Shown one piece after another: positions 8,236 to 17,937 of a DNA stretch of 64,000 nucleotides (its first letter is position 1; each line of letters begins with the position of its first letter). The notes below the pieces were generated by a model that did not search any database, had not been told where the DNA came from, and saw only the letters and a list, made by a program, of their open reading frames with translations. The position numbers were made by a program, and so were the translations under genes. This DNA comes from Actinopolyspora xinjiangensis (lineage in GTDB: Bacteria; Actinomycetota; Actinomycetes; Mycobacteriales; Pseudonocardiaceae), in assembly GCF_900104475.1 (NCBI RefSeq), contig NZ_FNJR01000001.1, forward strand, positions 109,498 to 173,497. Reading direction: 5' to 3'.

Positions 8236-9110
8236 GACGGGTCACCGCCGATGACCGGACGGGCGGAAACGCGGTACTCGTCGAAGAGGCCCTCACCACC
8301 CTCGGTCTCGGTGGCCTCGACGGCGACCTCCCGTTCCTCCTCCGGCTCGGTCCGCGGCACCCGCCGAGGGACCGCCGTACGGGGTGTCGGGCTCGGGGCG
8401 GTGCTCCGCCCGGTCCCGGCACGTCCCGGAGCGGCCGGGCTCGAACCCCCGCTGCCGCGCCCCGGATTCGACGCCGCTCCCCTGCTTCCGCCGGTCGTGG
8501 CGCCGTCCGCCGGGGGGCGGTGCCAGGAGATCGTCACGTCCCCACCGGATCCTCCCGCGACGGCACGGGAGGGAGCGTCGACCACCACCTGAGGAGGGGC
8601 CTCGAACGAGGCCAGCGCGGTCGCGTTGGCCTCGGAGGACTCCTGGTACCGGCGCATGACGTCGAAGGCACGCTGTTCGGCCTCGTGCTGCCGCCGCTCC
8701 TGCACCTCGTAGTCCGTCTGCCCGCCGAACAGGTGAACCAGCGCGGAGGTGACCCCGTTCGGCTCCTCTGCCGTCACCCGCACGGGCGGCGGCATCTCGG
8801 CCCGGGCCCTCGCGACGAAATCGGCCTGCTGTTCGGAGCACTGCCGCATCCGGCCCGCCGCCCCGCTCACGTCCTCGACCCACTCCCGGAGCGGTCGCAG
8901 CCCCTGTCGCACGCTCTCCGCCGCCTCACCCTGCCAGTCGGCCGCCACGGCGTTGAGCGCCGCGGCCATGCCGTCGTCGATCTCCCGGAACGTTCGTTCG
9001 AGTTCGCGCCACCTGCGCGAGGGATCCCCCGAGGCGGAGGGACCCGGTCCCTGGTGGAGCAGCTCGTAGAGTTCGGCATGGGTGTAGCCCTGCCAGCGGT
9101 GGTCATTCAA
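8232..9110 (-). CDS. PPE/WXG-like protein, probable type VII substrate
   Basis: A 292-residue protein. The first 150 residues are helical and resemble PPE domains of non-mycobacterial actinobacteria: WQGYTHAELYELLHQG is followed by long amphipathic helices, with a W-Q-G turn (ADWQGEAAESV) at about 59-69. The C-terminal half is low in complexity and rich in Gly, Pro, Ser and Glu. It would pair with the EspG protein encoded immediately downstream with a 4-nt overlap. It lacks a canonical N-terminal Pro-Pro-Glu, so the PPE assignment rests on fold-like features and context. Confidence 0.7.
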   Translation of the reverse strand: MNDHRWQGYTHAELYELLHQGPGPSASGDPSRRWRELERTFREIDDGMAAALNAVAADWQGEAAESVRQGLRPLREWVEDVSGAAGRMRQCSEQQADFVARARAEMPPPVRVTAEEPNGVTSALVHLFGGQTDYEVQERRQHEAEQRAFDVMRRYQESSEANATALASFEAPPQVVVDAPSRAVAGGSGGDVTISWHRPPADGATTGGSRGAASNPGRGSGGSSPAAPGRAGTGRSTAPSPTPRTAVPRRVPRTEPEEEREVAVEATETEGGEGLFDEYRVSARPVIGGDPS

Positions 9111-9139
9111 CGACGGCCTCCCGCGGACGTCTCACCGTG

Positions 9140-9514
9140 TCAGCAACCCGTACGCATCCGGGACGCGTTGGCGTCCTCGGTCTCGCGGTAACGGTTCTCC
9201 ACCGCTCGCAACGCGTCGGAGGCGGCCTGCAGCCGGTCGCGGTAGCCGTACAGCGCGGTCAGCGCCGCCCGGTCCCCGCTGACCGAGTACTCGTTGAACC
9301 TCGCCGCCGCGCCGGTGCTGACGGGATCCCCCGCCCAGGGACGGATCCGCAGCTCGGTGATGGCGTGCTCGATCTGCACACCGACCTCGTCCAACGAGGA
9401 CTGCAACGACCTGATCAGGTTCGGGACGGCCGAGGCCTCCACCCGCACGGCTCCTGCCGCGTCGGGCGCGGAGGGCGAACCCGTCACACCGTCCCGTTCG
9501 GAACCATTCGGCAC
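9140..9514 (-). CDS. Small helical protein of a type VII-like locus
   Basis: About 124 residues, mostly alpha-helical, with no cysteine motif or membrane segment except a final Cys. I chose the GTG at 9514 because GGAGG sits five nt upstream; the frame is open 30 codons further with no site. It ends 30 nt before the PPE-like gene and shares its strand, so it may be a small ESX-associated partner of the WXG100 type (region IEHAITELRIRPWAGD). No WXG motif is visible, so the role is unknown. Confidence 0.6.
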   Translation of the reverse strand: MPNGSERDGVTGSPSAPDAAGAVRVEASAVPNLIRSLQSSLDEVGVQIEHAITELRIRPWAGDPVSTGAAARFNEYSVSGDRAALTALYGYRDRLQAASDALRAVENRYRETEDANASRMRTGC

Positions 9515-9815
9515 GATCGCCTCCACTCTCGGGAACCTGACAGCACACTCTAATGGCTCATCCGTGGCGTGGGCAGTAGTCCGATAGCGGAATGATTCGA
9601 ACACGAAGCGTTGCCGAGAGGCCGTCCTCTCGGGTCACGTGGGATCGCGCGGCGGTGCCGACGGTCAGCGTGGTCGCGAGCGGCCGTGCCACCCGTCGTG
9701 TTCCGCGGTGGTCCGCCGTCCGATGCGGCCGTTCACGTGGACCGCAGCGATGCGGCGCGCGACCCCGGTACCGGCCGAAAACGTCGCGCGGTAACCACTT
9801 GGACGCGGGAACCGC

Positions 9816-10463
9816 TCAGTTCCCCGAGTCGGGCGACCGGATACCGCCCGACTCGCGCAACGTTCGCACCGCCGCCCCGGCCACCCGACGCGCCCCGGAA
9901 CACAACTGGTCCAGTGTGGCCGGACGGTCGGCGCCGTCGTCGCGGTACAGCACGTCGAGGTGCTGCCCCTCCGCCGTGTCCACGGCGACGTTGCAGGCCA
10001 GCCGCAGCCCGGGAGTGCGGATCACGAGGGCGGGGAACCCGCCGAGCTCCACGGGTGTGGCCCTGACCTGCGCGGTATCACTGGTCCAGACGCTCATGCC
10101 CTCGGTCGTGACCAGGGCCAGCCGGGCCCCCACTTTCGCCCTGCTGTTCCGGTAGCTGCAGGTGACGGCGTTGTCGAACCCCTCCTCCACCCCGGGCAGG
10201 GGGTCGCGGTCGAAACCGAGCCCGGCACGCTGCCGTTCGGTCAGCAGCCCGCAGGGCCGCAACCCCCGCAGCGAGAGCTCGGTGGGACGCGGCGGCAACA
10301 TCCCCGCCTCCCGTTCGGGCAGAGGAACCGGTTCGGGAGGAATCGGCCCCTTGTCCGCGGCCTCACGAGTCGGCAGCACCGCACACCCGCCGAGCAGGCA
10401 CAGCACCCCACTCAGCCCGGCGAGCAGGCACCGTGCGGTCATCCGGCCGCGCATGGTGGCCAT
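9816..10463 (-). CDS. DUF3558 lipoprotein
   Basis: About 215 residues. An N-terminal signal with lipobox LLGGC indicates export and lipid anchoring on the outer face of the membrane. The DUF3558 body contains paired cysteines (LRPCGLLT, NAVTCSYRN, LRLACNVAVD, DQLCSGARR), typical of this actinobacterial family of unknown function. Three ATG codons (10463, 10454, 10442) are possible starts; all keep the signal peptide. The longer open frame upstream overlaps the DUF1707 gene and is not credible. It probably belongs to the same minus-strand transcript as accA3 and DUF1707. Confidence 0.75.
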   Translation of the reverse strand: MATMRGRMTARCLLAGLSGVLCLLGGCAVLPTREAADKGPIPPEPVPLPEREAGMLPPRPTELSLRGLRPCGLLTERQRAGLGFDRDPLPGVEEGFDNAVTCSYRNSRAKVGARLALVTTEGMSVWTSDTAQVRATPVELGGFPALVIRTPGLRLACNVAVDTAEGQHLDVLYRDDGADRPATLDQLCSGARRVAGAAVRTLRESGGIRSPDSGN

Positions 10464-10501
10464 GCGCAACCCAGCGGCCACGGACGAAAGACGACTCGCG
10501 C

Positions 10502-10897
10502 TCACCGACGCGTCCCGAACCAGACGAAGGCGAAGCCCACCAGCGGGAGGAGCACCCAGATCTGCCTGGTCACCACCAGCAGGCCGATCATCGCCAGCAC
10601 CACGGCGATGCCGAGCGCGGCACCGCGCCGCGGACTCGGCGCTCCGTCGGAGGCGTGCCGCTCCGGCTCGGCCGCCGGTGCGGCACGCCCGGTGGCCAGA
10701 ACCTCCGGGTGCGGAGAGGGCAGGTCCGCGAACAACGCGGCCACGTCGGAGCGAAACCGCGCCCCAGCCGCCCGCCGGCACCGCTCGTCGAACTCGTCGA
10801 CCTCCAGCCTCCCGGCGGAAAAGTGCTCGCCGAGCAGGGCGATCACCCGGTCACGATCGTGATCGCCGATCCGAACCTCATCGCCCCGCTCGGCCAA
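10502..10897 (-). CDS. DUF1707 (SHOCT-like) membrane protein
   Basis: A 131-residue protein with an N-terminal DUF1707 domain (IGDHDRDRVIALLGEHFSAGRL, then VDEFDERCRRA), a linker, and two C-terminal membrane segments (GIAVVLAMIGLLVVTRQIW, VLLPLVGFAFVWF). Such proteins are common in actinobacteria and have no settled function; the domain is thought to mediate interactions. The start appears to be a TTG at 10897 with AGGA upstream. It begins 6 nt after the stop of accA3, so translation is probably coupled. Confidence 0.75.
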   Translation of the reverse strand: MAERGDEVRIGDHDRDRVIALLGEHFSAGRLEVDEFDERCRRAAGARFRSDVAALFADLPSPHPEVLATGRAAPAAEPERHASDGAPSPRRGAALGIAVVLAMIGLLVVTRQIWVLLPLVGFAFVWFGTRR

Positions 10898-10903
10898 CGG
10901 TGA

Positions 10904-12694
10904 TCAGTCCTTGATCTCGCAGAGCGTCGTCTCCTGGCTGACCGAGTCACCGGGCTGCGCCTTGAGACCGGTGACCGTCCCGCTCTTGTGCGCGGTGACC
11001 GGATTCTCCATCTTCATGGCCTCCAGCACCAACAGCTTATCGCCCGCCTCGACCCGCTGCCCGTCCTCGACGGCCACGGTGACCACCGTGCCCTGCATCG
11101 GTGCGGTCACGGCATCGCCGGAGGGGGCGGCACCCGCCGAGGCGGAACGGCGCTTGCGGGGCTTGCCGGCGGGCGCGGCGGGCTCGGAACCACCGCCCAC
11201 CGCGGCCAGGCCGGCGGGCAACGAGACCTCCAGGCGCCTGCCGCCGACCTCGACGGTGATGCGCTGGCGCTGTTCGCTCTCAGCGGCCTCGGTGCCGCCC
11301 GTGTGCGGCTCGATGGTGTTGTCGAACTCGGTCTCGATCCAGCGGGTGTGCACCGTGAACCCGTCGCTACCCGTGAACGCGGGGTCGCGCAGCACCACCC
11401 GGTGGAACGGCAGCACCGTGGCGATCCCCTCCACGACCATCTCGTCCAGCGCGCGGCGGGAACGCTGCAGCGCCTCCTCCCGGTCGGCACCGGTGACGAT
11501 CACCTTGGCCAGCAGCGAGTCGAACTGGCCACCGATGACGCTGTCGCTCTCGACCCCGGCGTCCACCCGGACACCGGGCCCGGCCGGCGGAACGAAACGA
11601 CTGACCGTGCCCGGAGTGGGCAGGAAGTTCCTCCCGGCGTCCTCACCGTTGATGCGGAACTCGATGGAGTGCCCCCGCGCAGGGGGGTCCTGGGTGATCT
11701 CCAGCGGCTCGCCCTCGGCGATCAGGAACTGCTGCCGCACCAGGTCGATTCCGGTGGTCTCCTCCGAGACGGGGTGCTCGACCTGCAACCTGGTGTTGAC
11801 CTCGAGGAACGAGATGGTCCCGTCCTCACCGACCAGGAACTCCACGGTTCCCGCACCGTGATAGCCCGCCTCCGAGCAGATCGCCTTGGCCGCGGCGTGG
11901 ATGCGCTCCCGCTGCTGGTCGGTCAGGAACGGGGCGGGCGCCTCCTCCACCAGCTTCTGGTGCCTGCGCTGCAGCGAGCAGTCCCTGGTCCCGACCACGA
12001 TCACGTTGCCGTGCTGGTCGGCCAGCACCTGCGCCTCCACGTGCCGAGGCCGGTCGAGGTAGCGCTCCACGAAGCACTCACCCCGGCCGAAGGCGCCCTC
12101 GGCCTCCCGCACGGCCGAGTCGTAGAGCTCGGGGATCTCCTCGAAGGTGCGGGCCACCTTCAACCCGCGCCCACCGCCGCCGAAGGCGGCCTTCACCGCG
12201 ACCGGCAAGCCGTTCTCCTTGGCGAACTCCACGACCTCCTCGGCCCCGGAAACCGGGTCCTGCGTACCGGGGACCAGCGGCGCCCCCGCCTTGGTCGCGA
12301 TGTGCCGGGCGGTGACCTTGTCCCCCAGGTCGCGGATCGCCCGTGGCGAGGGGCCGATCCAGATCAGCCCCGCGTCCAGCACCGCCTGCGCGAAGTCGGC
12401 GTTCTCGGACAGGAAGCCGTAGCCGGGGTGCACCGCGTCGGCACCACTGCGCCGGGCGGCCTCGATCACCTTGGGGATGTCGAGGTAGCTCTCGGCCGCG
12501 GTGGTACCGCCCAGCGCGAACGCCTCGTCCGCCAGCCGCACGAACGGGGCCTCGGAGTCCGGCTCCGCGTAGACGGCCACGCTGCCGATGCCCGCATCCG
12601 CGCACGCCCGCACCACGCGAACCGCGATCTCACCCCGATTCGCGACCAGCACCTTGCGTATCCGATCACGGGGGATCGAGTCCTGCTCGGGCAC
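10904..12694 (-). CDS. accA3: Acetyl/propionyl-CoA carboxylase alpha subunit (biotin carboxylase + BCCP)
   Basis: A 596-residue fused subunit. The N-terminal biotin carboxylase ([23 protein letters not shown]-grasp region with [11 protein letters not shown]) carboxylates biotin. The C-terminal biotinyl domain carries the biotin-accepting lysine in [10 protein letters not shown]. With a separate beta subunit it would supply malonyl-CoA or methylmalonyl-CoA for fatty and mycolic-type acid synthesis. The GTG at 12694 has AGGAGG upstream and gives the normal AccA3 length. No beta subunit is encoded nearby, as is usual for the shared alpha subunit in actinobacteria. Confidence 0.93.
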   Translation of the reverse strand: MPEQDSIPRDRIRKVLVANRGEIAVRVVRACADAGIGSVAVYAEPDSEAPFVRLADEAFALGGTTAAESYLDIPKVIEAARRSGADAVHPGYGFLSENADFAQAVLDAGLIWIGPSPRAIRDLGDKVTARHIATKAGAPLVPGTQDPVSGAEEVVEFAKENGLPVAVKAAFGGGGRGLKVARTFEEIPELYDSAVREAEGAFGRGECFVERYLDRPRHVEAQVLADQHGNVIVVGTRDCSLQRRHQKLVEEAPAPFLTDQQRERIHAAAKAICSEAGYHGAGTVEFLVGEDGTISFLEVNTRLQVEHPVSEETTGIDLVRQQFLIAEGEPLEITQDPPARGHSIEFRINGEDAGRNFLPTPGTVSRFVPPAGPGVRVDAGVESDSVIGGQFDSLLAKVIVTGADREEALQRSRRALDEMVVEGIATVLPFHRVVLRDPAFTGSDGFTVHTRWIETEFDNTIEPHTGGTEAAESEQRQRITVEVGGRRLEVSLPAGLAAVGGGSEPAAPAGKPRKRRSASAGAAPSGDAVTAPMQGTVVTVAVEDGQRVEAGDKLLVLEAMKMENPVTAHKSGTVTGLKAQPGDSVSQETTLCEIKD

Positions 12695-12860
12695 CTCGTA
12701 CCTCCTGTCACGACAGCGTGGATCGCTGAAGAGTCTAAGAGCTAAGCACCTCACCTGGGTAGGTGGTCGCCGAAGCACCGGCGGACGTCACCGTCCGAGC
12801 CGATGACGGGGCGGAGGACCCGGCCGGCCCTCCGCCCCTCGGGGAAGCGGACGACTCCCC

Positions 12861-14258
12861 TCAGACCCCGGACAGGGCCGGGCCGCGTTCCCGCGAACCG
12901 GCCGACTCGTCGGAGGCGGTCTCCTCCGGGCCGTTGAGCAGCGGAGGAGCACTGGGGGTGTGCAGCACCTCGTCGTCGAGCATCCCCTCGGTGCGAGCCA
13001 CCACCGTGGGCACGGTGATCTGCCCCGCCACGTTGGTCATGGTCCGCATCATGTCCATGATCGGATCCACGGCGTAGGCGATGGCGATGCCGGTGGCGAT
13101 CATCGCGGGCGGGAAGTCCAGCGCTCCCACGGTCAGCGTCAGCATGGTGAACCAACCGGTCACACCGGCGGTGGCGATCGCACCGAACACCGCCACGGCG
13201 ACGATGGTCAGGTACTGCACGGGCCCCATGTGGAATCCGAACAGGTTCGCGATGAAGATCGACCCCACCGCCGGGTACACCGCCGCGCAACCGTCCATCT
13301 TGGTGGTGGTCGCGAGCGGCACCGCGAAGCTCGCGTAGGAGCGGTCCACCCCGAGGTTGACCGCCGTCTGCCTGCTGAGCGGGAGGCTCGCCCCGGAGGA
13401 GCGGGACACGAACGCGAACTGCAGCACGGTCCATGCCTTGCCGAAGAACTTCGCGGGGCTGACCCGGGCCACGAACCACAGCAGCAGCGGGTACACCGCG
13501 AACAGCACCAGCGCGCAGCCGATGTAGGTGGCCCCGGTGAGTTTGAGCAGCGGGACGAAGAACTCGTTTCCGTAGCTGGCCACCGCGTTGCCGATCAGCC
13601 CGAGCGTGCCGAGCGGCGCGAGCCTGATGATCCAGCCCAGCACGCGCTGGATGATCTCGAACACGGCCCGGTTGAACTCCACGAACGGCTGGGCCTTCTC
13701 ACCCAGGCTGTAGGCCGCCGCACCCACGAGCAGCGAGACGAACACGACCTGCAGCGTCTCCCCGTCGGCGAACGCCCCCACCAGGTGCTCGGGCACGAGT
13801 CCCTGGACGAGGTCGAGCCACGAACCGCCCGCCATGTCGCTGACCTCGTCGACGCGCTGCTGGTCGGGCGAGATGTTCAGACCCTGCCCGGGGCGCAGCA
13901 GATTCGCCACCCCGATGCCGATCAGCACCGCGACCAACGAGGTGATCGCGAACCACATGGCGGTCTTGCCGCCGAGGCGGGCGGCTGTCCGCCCGCCACC
14001 GACGGAACGCAGGCTGGTGATGCCGAGCACGATGGCGGTGAAGATCAGCGGCAGCACCGTGAAGGTCAGCAGCTTGGTGAACGTGGACCCGATGGTGTCC
14101 AGCGTCGTGATGAGCCAGCCCGCCCCGGTGGAGTCGGCCACCCATCCGAGCAGCGCCCCCAGCACCAGCGAGGCGAGCACTGCCAGGGCGAACAGCTTCG
14201 GATCGAAGCGTAACCGGAAGCGGGTCGGTCGCGACGGTTCGGCTTGTGTCTCTGACAC
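12861..14258 (-). CDS. Dicarboxylate/amino acid:cation symporter
   Basis: A 465-residue DAACS-family (GltP/DctA type) membrane transporter. It shows the serine-rich reentrant loop (FAFVSRSSGASLPLS near 300), the NMDGCAA-type motif as KMDGCAAVYPAV, and DPIMDMMRTMTNVAGQ near the end, all needed for substrate and cation binding. It probably imports glutamate, aspartate or C4-dicarboxylates with Na+ or H+. The GTG at 14258 has GGGAG upstream and trims an implausible N-terminal extension. The gene stands alone. Confidence 0.88.
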   Translation of the reverse strand: MSETQAEPSRPTRFRLRFDPKLFALAVLASLVLGALLGWVADSTGAGWLITTLDTIGSTFTKLLTFTVLPLIFTAIVLGITSLRSVGGGRTAARLGGKTAMWFAITSLVAVLIGIGVANLLRPGQGLNISPDQQRVDEVSDMAGGSWLDLVQGLVPEHLVGAFADGETLQVVFVSLLVGAAAYSLGEKAQPFVEFNRAVFEIIQRVLGWIIRLAPLGTLGLIGNAVASYGNEFFVPLLKLTGATYIGCALVLFAVYPLLLWFVARVSPAKFFGKAWTVLQFAFVSRSSGASLPLSRQTAVNLGVDRSYASFAVPLATTTKMDGCAAVYPAVGSIFIANLFGFHMGPVQYLTIVAVAVFGAIATAGVTGWFTMLTLTVGALDFPPAMIATGIAIAYAVDPIMDMMRTMTNVAGQITVPTVVARTEGMLDDEVLHTPSAPPLLNGPEETASDESAGSRERGPALSGV

Positions 14259-14666
14259 GGTTGTCTCCCGACGATTCACGGATTCGACCGCCGCGGGTGG
14301 GGCGGTCAAGAAGCGGACACGAGAACGGAATCGGCTTCGGAGGGCTCCCGCGGGATCGCGCGTTCGGAGGCAGCGATCACCGCCGTTGGCGGGAAAGGCG
14401 CCCGTCCGGGGGAATCAAGGGCGACAAATGCAGCTGGCCTGCCGTCGCAGATCGACGTGCAGGCGTTGTGTCAGGTATCGCGCCGGGCTCCGGCGACGTC
14501 GAGGTGTCATCGCGATGAAGGTCAACAGCACCGTGATTGCGGTTTGTTCCCGGAACGGGCGAGGTGTAAGCGCGCTCACTCCCGCCGGGATCCCGCCGTT
14601 CCGGAGACCGACAACCGGCCGGTGCCGCGCGAACCGCCGCGGGCGGGGGTGTCCGGCGAACCGCGC
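14259..14666. other. Intergenic region without visible genes
   Basis: About 400 nt between the symporter start and the 3' end of maf. No frame here has a ribosome-binding site or family resemblance. It should contain the symporter promoter; I see no clear -10/-35 pair and no strong repeat. Confidence 0.4.
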
Positions 14667-15338
14667 TCAGCGGCTCCGGCCGCCCGCCCGGTCGTGCACG
14701 GCGTCGGGATGGTTCCACAGCGAAACCACGCTGACACCGACCTCGGACAGCAGCGACCTGGTCAACGAGAGGCTGATGCCGAGCACGCTGGCGGGGTCAC
14801 CATCCACTCCGGTGATGAACCAGCCGCCGAACCCGTCCAGAGTGAATCCGCCCGCCACCTTCATCGGTTCCCCGGTGGCGATGTAGCTGTCCAGTTCAGC
14901 CCTGGACGGACGGCCGAATCGGACGGTGGTGGCGAGGTGGTCGCTGTGACCGGCGATCATCGCGCCGTCCCGCAGCCGCAGCACCGCGTGGCCGGTCAGC
15001 AGCTGCCCGGTTCCGCCCGCCATGCGTTCCCAGCGCTCGGCCGCCAGTTCCGGCGTCTCGGGCTTGCCCACGAGCTCGTCCCCCTGTTCCCCGGGGGCCC
15101 AGAGCATCGAGTCGCAGCCCACGACCACGGCCTCGGGAAACTCGGCCGCCACCTGGTCCACCACCGCCTCGGCCTTCGCGCGGGCCAGCGTGGTGACGAC
15201 CTCGGCGGGCGAGGGATCCGGCAGCGAGGCGGTCACCGCGCGCTCGTCGACCCCGGAGACGCGCACCACCGGTTCGACACCCGCTCCCCGGAGCACGGAC
15301 AGGCGGGCGGGCGAAGCGGAAGCCAGTACCAAACGCAC
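14667..15338 (-). CDS. maf: Maf-family nucleoside triphosphate pyrophosphatase
   Basis: About 223 residues. Maf proteins hydrolyse dTTP, UTP or modified nucleotides to the monophosphate and pyrophosphate, and have been linked to septum control. The start GTG gives the expected RLVLASASPARLSVLRGAG, the family N-terminal motif. The catalytic region VVVGCDSMLW and the later KPETPELAAERW also fit. The open frame extends more than 70 codons upstream but overlaps the divergent pabB gene and lacks family similarity there. maf and pabB share an 82-nt divergent promoter region. Confidence 0.9.
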   Translation of the reverse strand: MRLVLASASPARLSVLRGAGVEPVVRVSGVDERAVTASLPDPSPAEVVTTLARAKAEAVVDQVAAEFPEAVVVGCDSMLWAPGEQGDELVGKPETPELAAERWERMAGGTGQLLTGHAVLRLRDGAMIAGHSDHLATTVRFGRPSRAELDSYIATGEPMKVAGGFTLDGFGGWFITGVDGDPASVLGISLSLTRSLLSEVGVSVVSLWNHPDAVHDRAGGRSR

Positions 15339-15420
15339 ACCACGAACTGTAGCGGTGACCGAAATTACCCGATTCGGGTGAGGCCGGTAAGAGCTGTCGG
15401 CACGGTTGCATACTGGCGGT

Positions 15421-16728
15421 GTGCGACTATTCGTCCGGCCCGTCGAAGGCGACCCCACCGCCACCGACGTGCTGCGTGCTCTCGAACGACGTGCCCGGAG
15501 CCGGGGGCTCCCTCCCCCCGCCGCGTTGACGGGCGACTGGTTCGGCGGGAGCACCGTGCTGGTTCCCTCCGTCCGCGTCCACCCGGTCGAACCGGGGGAG
15601 GCGTTCGACGTGCTGGACCGCCGACCCGAGGTGACCCCCGAGCCGGCGGCCCCGGAAGGAGCGGTCGGCGGCGGGTGGGTCGGCTACCTGGGCTACGAGC
15701 TGACCGATCCCGCCGGAGCGCGTCATCCCGGGAGGCGGCGGTTGCCTGCGGCTGCCTGGGGGTGGACCGATCACGTGCTGCGGCGCGACCCACGCGGGCA
15801 GTGGTGGTTCGAGGCGATCGCCGAGCACGAACCGGGTGCCCTGGTCACCGAGCTCGGCACGCTGGTCGCGGAGGCAGCCGGTCACCACGCGGAGAGCGGC
15901 CCCGGACCGGGTGGGGTGGTCGCGCCCGATGCCGAGCGGCACCGCAAGTCGGTCCGGCGGTGCGTGGAGGAGATCGCGGCGGGCGAGATATTCCAGGCCA
16001 ACGTGTGCAGCCGCTTCGCCGTTCCGTTCGCCGGAAGCCCGCTGGAGCTGTTCGCGACCGGCAGCGCGCGCTTCGACCCGGCCAGGGCCGCCTACGTGGC
16101 CGGTGCCTGGGGGGCGGTTGCCTCGCTGTCCCCGGAACTGTTCCTCGCCCGCCACGGCGAGGTGGTGCGCAGCAGCCCCATCAAGGGAACCACGCCGCGA
16201 CGCGGTCCTCAGGACGACCACAACGCCGACGTGCTGCGCGGTTCGCGCAAGGACATCGCCGAGAACGTGATGATCGTGGACATGGCCCGCAACGATCTGG
16301 GGCGAGTGGCCCGGACCGGCACGGTGACCACTCCGAAGCTGCTGCGGGTGGAACCGCACCCGGGGGTGTGGCACCTGGTTTCCGAGGTTCGGGCGGAGTT
16401 GCCCCCGGAGATCGGCGACGCCGAGCTGCTGCGGGCCACCTTCCCGCCCGCCTCGGTCACCGGAGCCCCGAAGGTGCGGGCACTGGAGATCATCTCCGAG
16501 CTGGAGTCCGACCCCCGCGAGGTCTACTGCGGCGCGGTGGGCATGTCCTCCCCGGTGCGCGGCACCGAGTTGAACGTGGCCATCCGCACGCTGGAGTACG
16601 CGGCGGGCGAGGTCGCCTTCGGGGTCGGCGGTGGCATCACCGCCGACTCGGACGCCGAGGCGGAGTGGCAGGAGTGCCTGACCAAGGCGGCACCGCTGTT
16701 GTCACTGCTGGAACGGGCCGGGCAGTAG
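15421..16728 (+). CDS. pabB: Aminodeoxychorismate synthase component I
   Basis: Makes 4-amino-4-deoxychorismate from chorismate for folate p-aminobenzoate. About 435 residues, chorismate-binding fold only, with no fused amidotransferase. Family motifs visible are PIKGTTPR, KDIAENVMIVDMARNDLGRV and SVTGAPKVRALEII. The PIKGT sequence is characteristic of PabB as opposed to anthranilate synthase. The GTG at 15421 lies 6 nt after CATACT, so the transcript may be leaderless; a TTG at 15406 would add five residues. Confidence 0.88.
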   Translation: MRLFVRPVEGDPTATDVLRALERRARSRGLPPPAALTGDWFGGSTVLVPSVRVHPVEPGEAFDVLDRRPEVTPEPAAPEGAVGGGWVGYLGYELTDPAGARHPGRRRLPAAAWGWTDHVLRRDPRGQWWFEAIAEHEPGALVTELGTLVAEAAGHHAESGPGPGGVVAPDAERHRKSVRRCVEEIAAGEIFQANVCSRFAVPFAGSPLELFATGSARFDPARAAYVAGAWGAVASLSPELFLARHGEVVRSSPIKGTTPRRGPQDDHNADVLRGSRKDIAENVMIVDMARNDLGRVARTGTVTTPKLLRVEPHPGVWHLVSEVRAELPPEIGDAELLRATFPPASVTGAPKVRALEIISELESDPREVYCGAVGMSSPVRGTELNVAIRTLEYAAGEVAFGVGGGITADSDAEAEWQECLTKAAPLLSLLERAGQ

Positions 16729-16826
16729 GGCGGCCGACCGGCCTTCCCGGCGGACCGGTACGCGAACCCGTCGGATCCCGGTACCGCGGCACGCGCGGAG
16801 GCGCGGCGCGGGCGGTATCGCGACGC

Positions 16827-17714
16827 TCATTCGGGCACACGGCCGACCTCGGGCCTGCTGCGCTCCGTCAGCACGTGGCCGACGAACAGGTCGTAGACGA
16901 CAGCGCCGATCACACCGCCGACCAGCGGCCCCACTATCGGAATCCAGAAGTACCACGAGAACCACTCGTAACTGCCCGGGAAGGCGATCTCGTCCCAGCC
17001 GGCGACGTAGGTCCACAACCGGGGGCCGAAGTCACGCGCCGGATTGATGGCGTAGCCCGCGTTCGGCCCGAAGGTCAGCCCGACCACGGTGACGACCATC
17101 CCGATCAGGAACGGCCCCATGTTGGAGGCCGGGGCCATGTTGCGGGTGTCGATCAGCGCGCAGATCAGGCACACCAGGATCCCGGTACCGACGATCTGGT
17201 CGAGCATCGGCCCCCACCACCCACCGCCGAAGTACTCGGCCGGAAAGGTGGCGAAGATGGAGAAGGTGTCCAGCGACTCGGCTCTGGCCAGCCCCTCGGA
17301 GGCGTTGTAGGAGTCGATCGCGGGCGCGTAGACCGCGTAGACCAGTGCCGCCGCGAGAAAGGCCCCCACCACCTGGGCGAACCAGTAGGGCACCACCTTG
17401 TACCAGGGGAACGCCCTGCGGACGGCGAACGCCAGGGTCACGGCGGGGTTGATGTGCGCGCCGCTGACCCCGCCCGCCGCGTAGACGCCGAACACCACGC
17501 CGAAGCCCCAGCCCCAGATGATGATCAGCCAGTTGGCCGGGCCGAAGTCGGTCACCTGCCGCCCCGACTCGGGCAACGCCGCCAGGGCCACCGCGACGGA
17601 ACCGCAGCCGAGCAGCAGCAGGATGAAGGTGCCCAGCACCTCGGCGAGCATCTCGCCGCCGAGTCCCCGCTTGTAGCGCCAGTGCGATCGTTCGGGTGCC
17701 GCGGTTTCGGCCAT
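16827..17714 (-). CDS. MIP-family aquaglyceroporin
   Basis: A 295-residue channel with six membrane segments and two NPA motifs, at residues 89-91 and 224-226; the second reads NPARDFG, as in glycerol facilitators. It has long inserted loops and an extracellular segment between segments three and four. The ATG at 17714 has GAGGAGG at ideal spacing. It is not linked to the glp locus, so it may serve water or polyol flux in osmotic adjustment, an inference supported only by the betaine and Mrp transporters elsewhere in the window. Confidence 0.9.
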   Translation of the reverse strand: MAETAAPERSHWRYKRGLGGEMLAEVLGTFILLLLGCGSVAVALAALPESGRQVTDFGPANWLIIIWGWGFGVVFGVYAAGGVSGAHINPAVTLAFAVRRAFPWYKVVPYWFAQVVGAFLAAALVYAVYAPAIDSYNASEGLARAESLDTFSIFATFPAEYFGGGWWGPMLDQIVGTGILVCLICALIDTRNMAPASNMGPFLIGMVVTVVGLTFGPNAGYAINPARDFGPRLWTYVAGWDEIAFPGSYEWFSWYFWIPIVGPLVGGVIGAVVYDLFVGHVLTERSRPEVGRVPE

Positions 17715-17937
17715 CGATCCTCCTCGGTCGGAGGGCCGCGTGCTGTCGGTCCGGAGATCCCCCAGTCCGCCGCCCACCGGGGCGGGAACCACACGCTCCG
17801 TGCGAACGGACGGGCAAAGCGTAACCGAAGTCCGAGCGGGATGCCGGACAGCCGAAGCACGCTCTCCGGCACGGGAACGGAAGCGGGAACCGACGGCCGA
17901 GGCGGAGTCATCGGAGCGGTGCCGGTCGAGGGAGCGC

